Both the position numbers and the translations under genes were made by a program. A stretch of DNA of 64,000 nucleotides from assembly GCF_006438825.1 (NCBI RefSeq), contig NZ_RCZP01000022.1, positions 1,457 to 65,456 of the forward strand. The letters run 5' to 3'. Shown in pieces: positions 63,469-64,000 of this stretch. The notes under the pieces are model-generated. The model searched no databases, was not told the DNA's origin, and worked only from the letters and a program-made list of their open reading frames with translations. Numbering within the stretch: position 1 is the stretch's first letter; every line of letters begins with the position of its first letter. Source of the DNA: Muricoccus nepalensis. Lineage in GTDB: Bacteria > Pseudomonadota > Alphaproteobacteria > Acetobacterales > Acetobacteraceae.

Positions 63469-64000
63469 CCTTGGAACCTCCCGAGGAGGAAGTCCGGCAG
63501 GGCGCGGACCTCCGCGTTGTTCGCTCCGTCCAACGCGTCGCGCACGGGGCGCGGCGCGTAGGCGTAGACGACGAGGAAGTGGTGCTCGGCCGCCGCTGAT
63601 TGGAGCGCCCGCTCCGCGCCCTCGGTGAACCTGTCGCAGTAGGCCACGGCCATGTCCTCGTCGCTGGCCACCTGCAGATCCCCGTCCTCGCGGAAGGGCG
63701 ACAAGGGCAGGCCGTGGAGCGCCTGCAGCGCGAGCCACACCTGCTCGGGCTTCAGGTCGAAGGCGAGGTCCTCGAAGGCGATGCGTTGGGACGTGAGATA
63801 GGCGAAGTCACCACCGAGACCAGCGACGCCTGGGTATCCTTCGATGACCCTCCTCACGCGCTCGGCGCAGACGTCTCGGCAAAGATTCCGGTCGAGGTTC
63901 TCCTTGGTGGCTTCGCGTGAGGAAACCAGGATGAAGCGGCGGCGCCCCTCGTCCTCCGCGTTAAGCGCGAGCACCGCCTGGGCCGCGGTTCCCGAGCCCG
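63465..64000 (-). CDS. Type III-like DNA methyltransferase (Mod), C-terminal part
   Basis: The frame enters from the right edge. It begins with GSGTAAQAVLALNAED, the SAM-binding motif region, followed by RRRFILVSSREATKENLDRN and CRDVCAERVRRVIEGYPG, typical of the end of type III/adenine-specific methyltransferases. Its last bases overlap the Res start. The catalytic DPPY-type motif and target-recognition region lie outside the window. Confidence 0.8.
   Translation of the reverse strand, partial: GSGTAAQAVLALNAEDEGRRRFILVSSREATKENLDRNLCRDVCAERVRRVIEGYPGVAGLGGDFAYLTSQRIAFEDLAFDLKPEQVWLALQALHGLPLSPFREDGDLQVASDEDMAVAYCDRFTEGAERALQSAAAEHHFLVVYAYAPRPVRDALDGANNAEVRALPDFLLGRFQG

Noticed and set aside
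1-64000. tRNA, rRNA, CRISPR array or replication origin
   Set aside because: I looked for cloverleaf-type, rRNA-like and repeat-spacer patterns and for iteron arrays and saw none; a covariance-model search was not possible.

Overview
The window is high-GC DNA with alphaproteobacterial character: class III cyclases, a PEP-CTERM protein, a DUF6634/AAA+ pair and many IS5, IS701, IS3, IS630 and IS256 relatives. Acetobacteraceae (Roseomonas-like) or Methylobacteriaceae would fit, but no rRNA, tRNA or core gene is present to settle it. I read it as an accessory region: a plasmid, megaplasmid or genomic island rich in broken genes and insertion sequences.

Layout. 0-2.4 kb: a broken IS5-type transposase, a complete IS701-like element with a 16-bp perfect terminal repeat and TTAG target duplication, and a lipoprotein gene. 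2.7-5.6 kb: a coupled trio of a DUF6634 protein, an FtsH-like AAA+/M41 protease with no evident membrane anchor, and a 78-residue protein. 6.5-13 kb: a HAD phosphatase with a damaged 5' end, a MOSC protein, then an MFS-GNAT unit divergent from a LysR regulator and a molybdopterin oxidoreductase. The GNAT-LysR-oxidoreductase part is repeated in the same orientation at 54-57.8 kb, so two direct repeats bracket about 41 kb.

15.4-30.6 kb holds the most unusual locus. A secreted vWA-like protein and a coiled-coil membrane protein face a DUF4384-like protein, a 1329-residue TPR-CHAT protease, an M4-like HEVTH metallopeptidase, an MBL-fold hydrolase and a Tat-type lipoprotein. An IS3 element sits between the CHAT and metallopeptidase genes. 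The set looks like a protease-based signalling or conflict system; its function is not known to me.

31-42 kb: a PEP-CTERM protein, an IS630 remnant, a GNAT gene with an internal amber codon behind an attenuator-like leader, a HEPN-motif membrane protein, an IS5-family element carrying a passenger gene, a lipoprotein, a PAP2 phosphatase with a GTS repeat tail, and an adenylate cyclase divergent from a subtilase that is followed by a degenerate cyclase-like protein. 43.3-45.8 kb is a compact RiPP cluster: a 54-residue precursor, a radical SAM/SPASM enzyme, a PqqD-like recognition protein and an EamA exporter, in overlapping or nearly overlapping order.

46-53.5 kb: IS3/IS256 scars, a possible QAK-type nuclease, and a GntR-aminotransferase-MFS-LysR group. 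After the second repeat copy come a SEC-C methyltransferase, a second IS5-family element with a passenger gene (whose stop codon lies in the target site), and, running off the end, a type III-like Res helicase-nuclease with its Mod methyltransferase.
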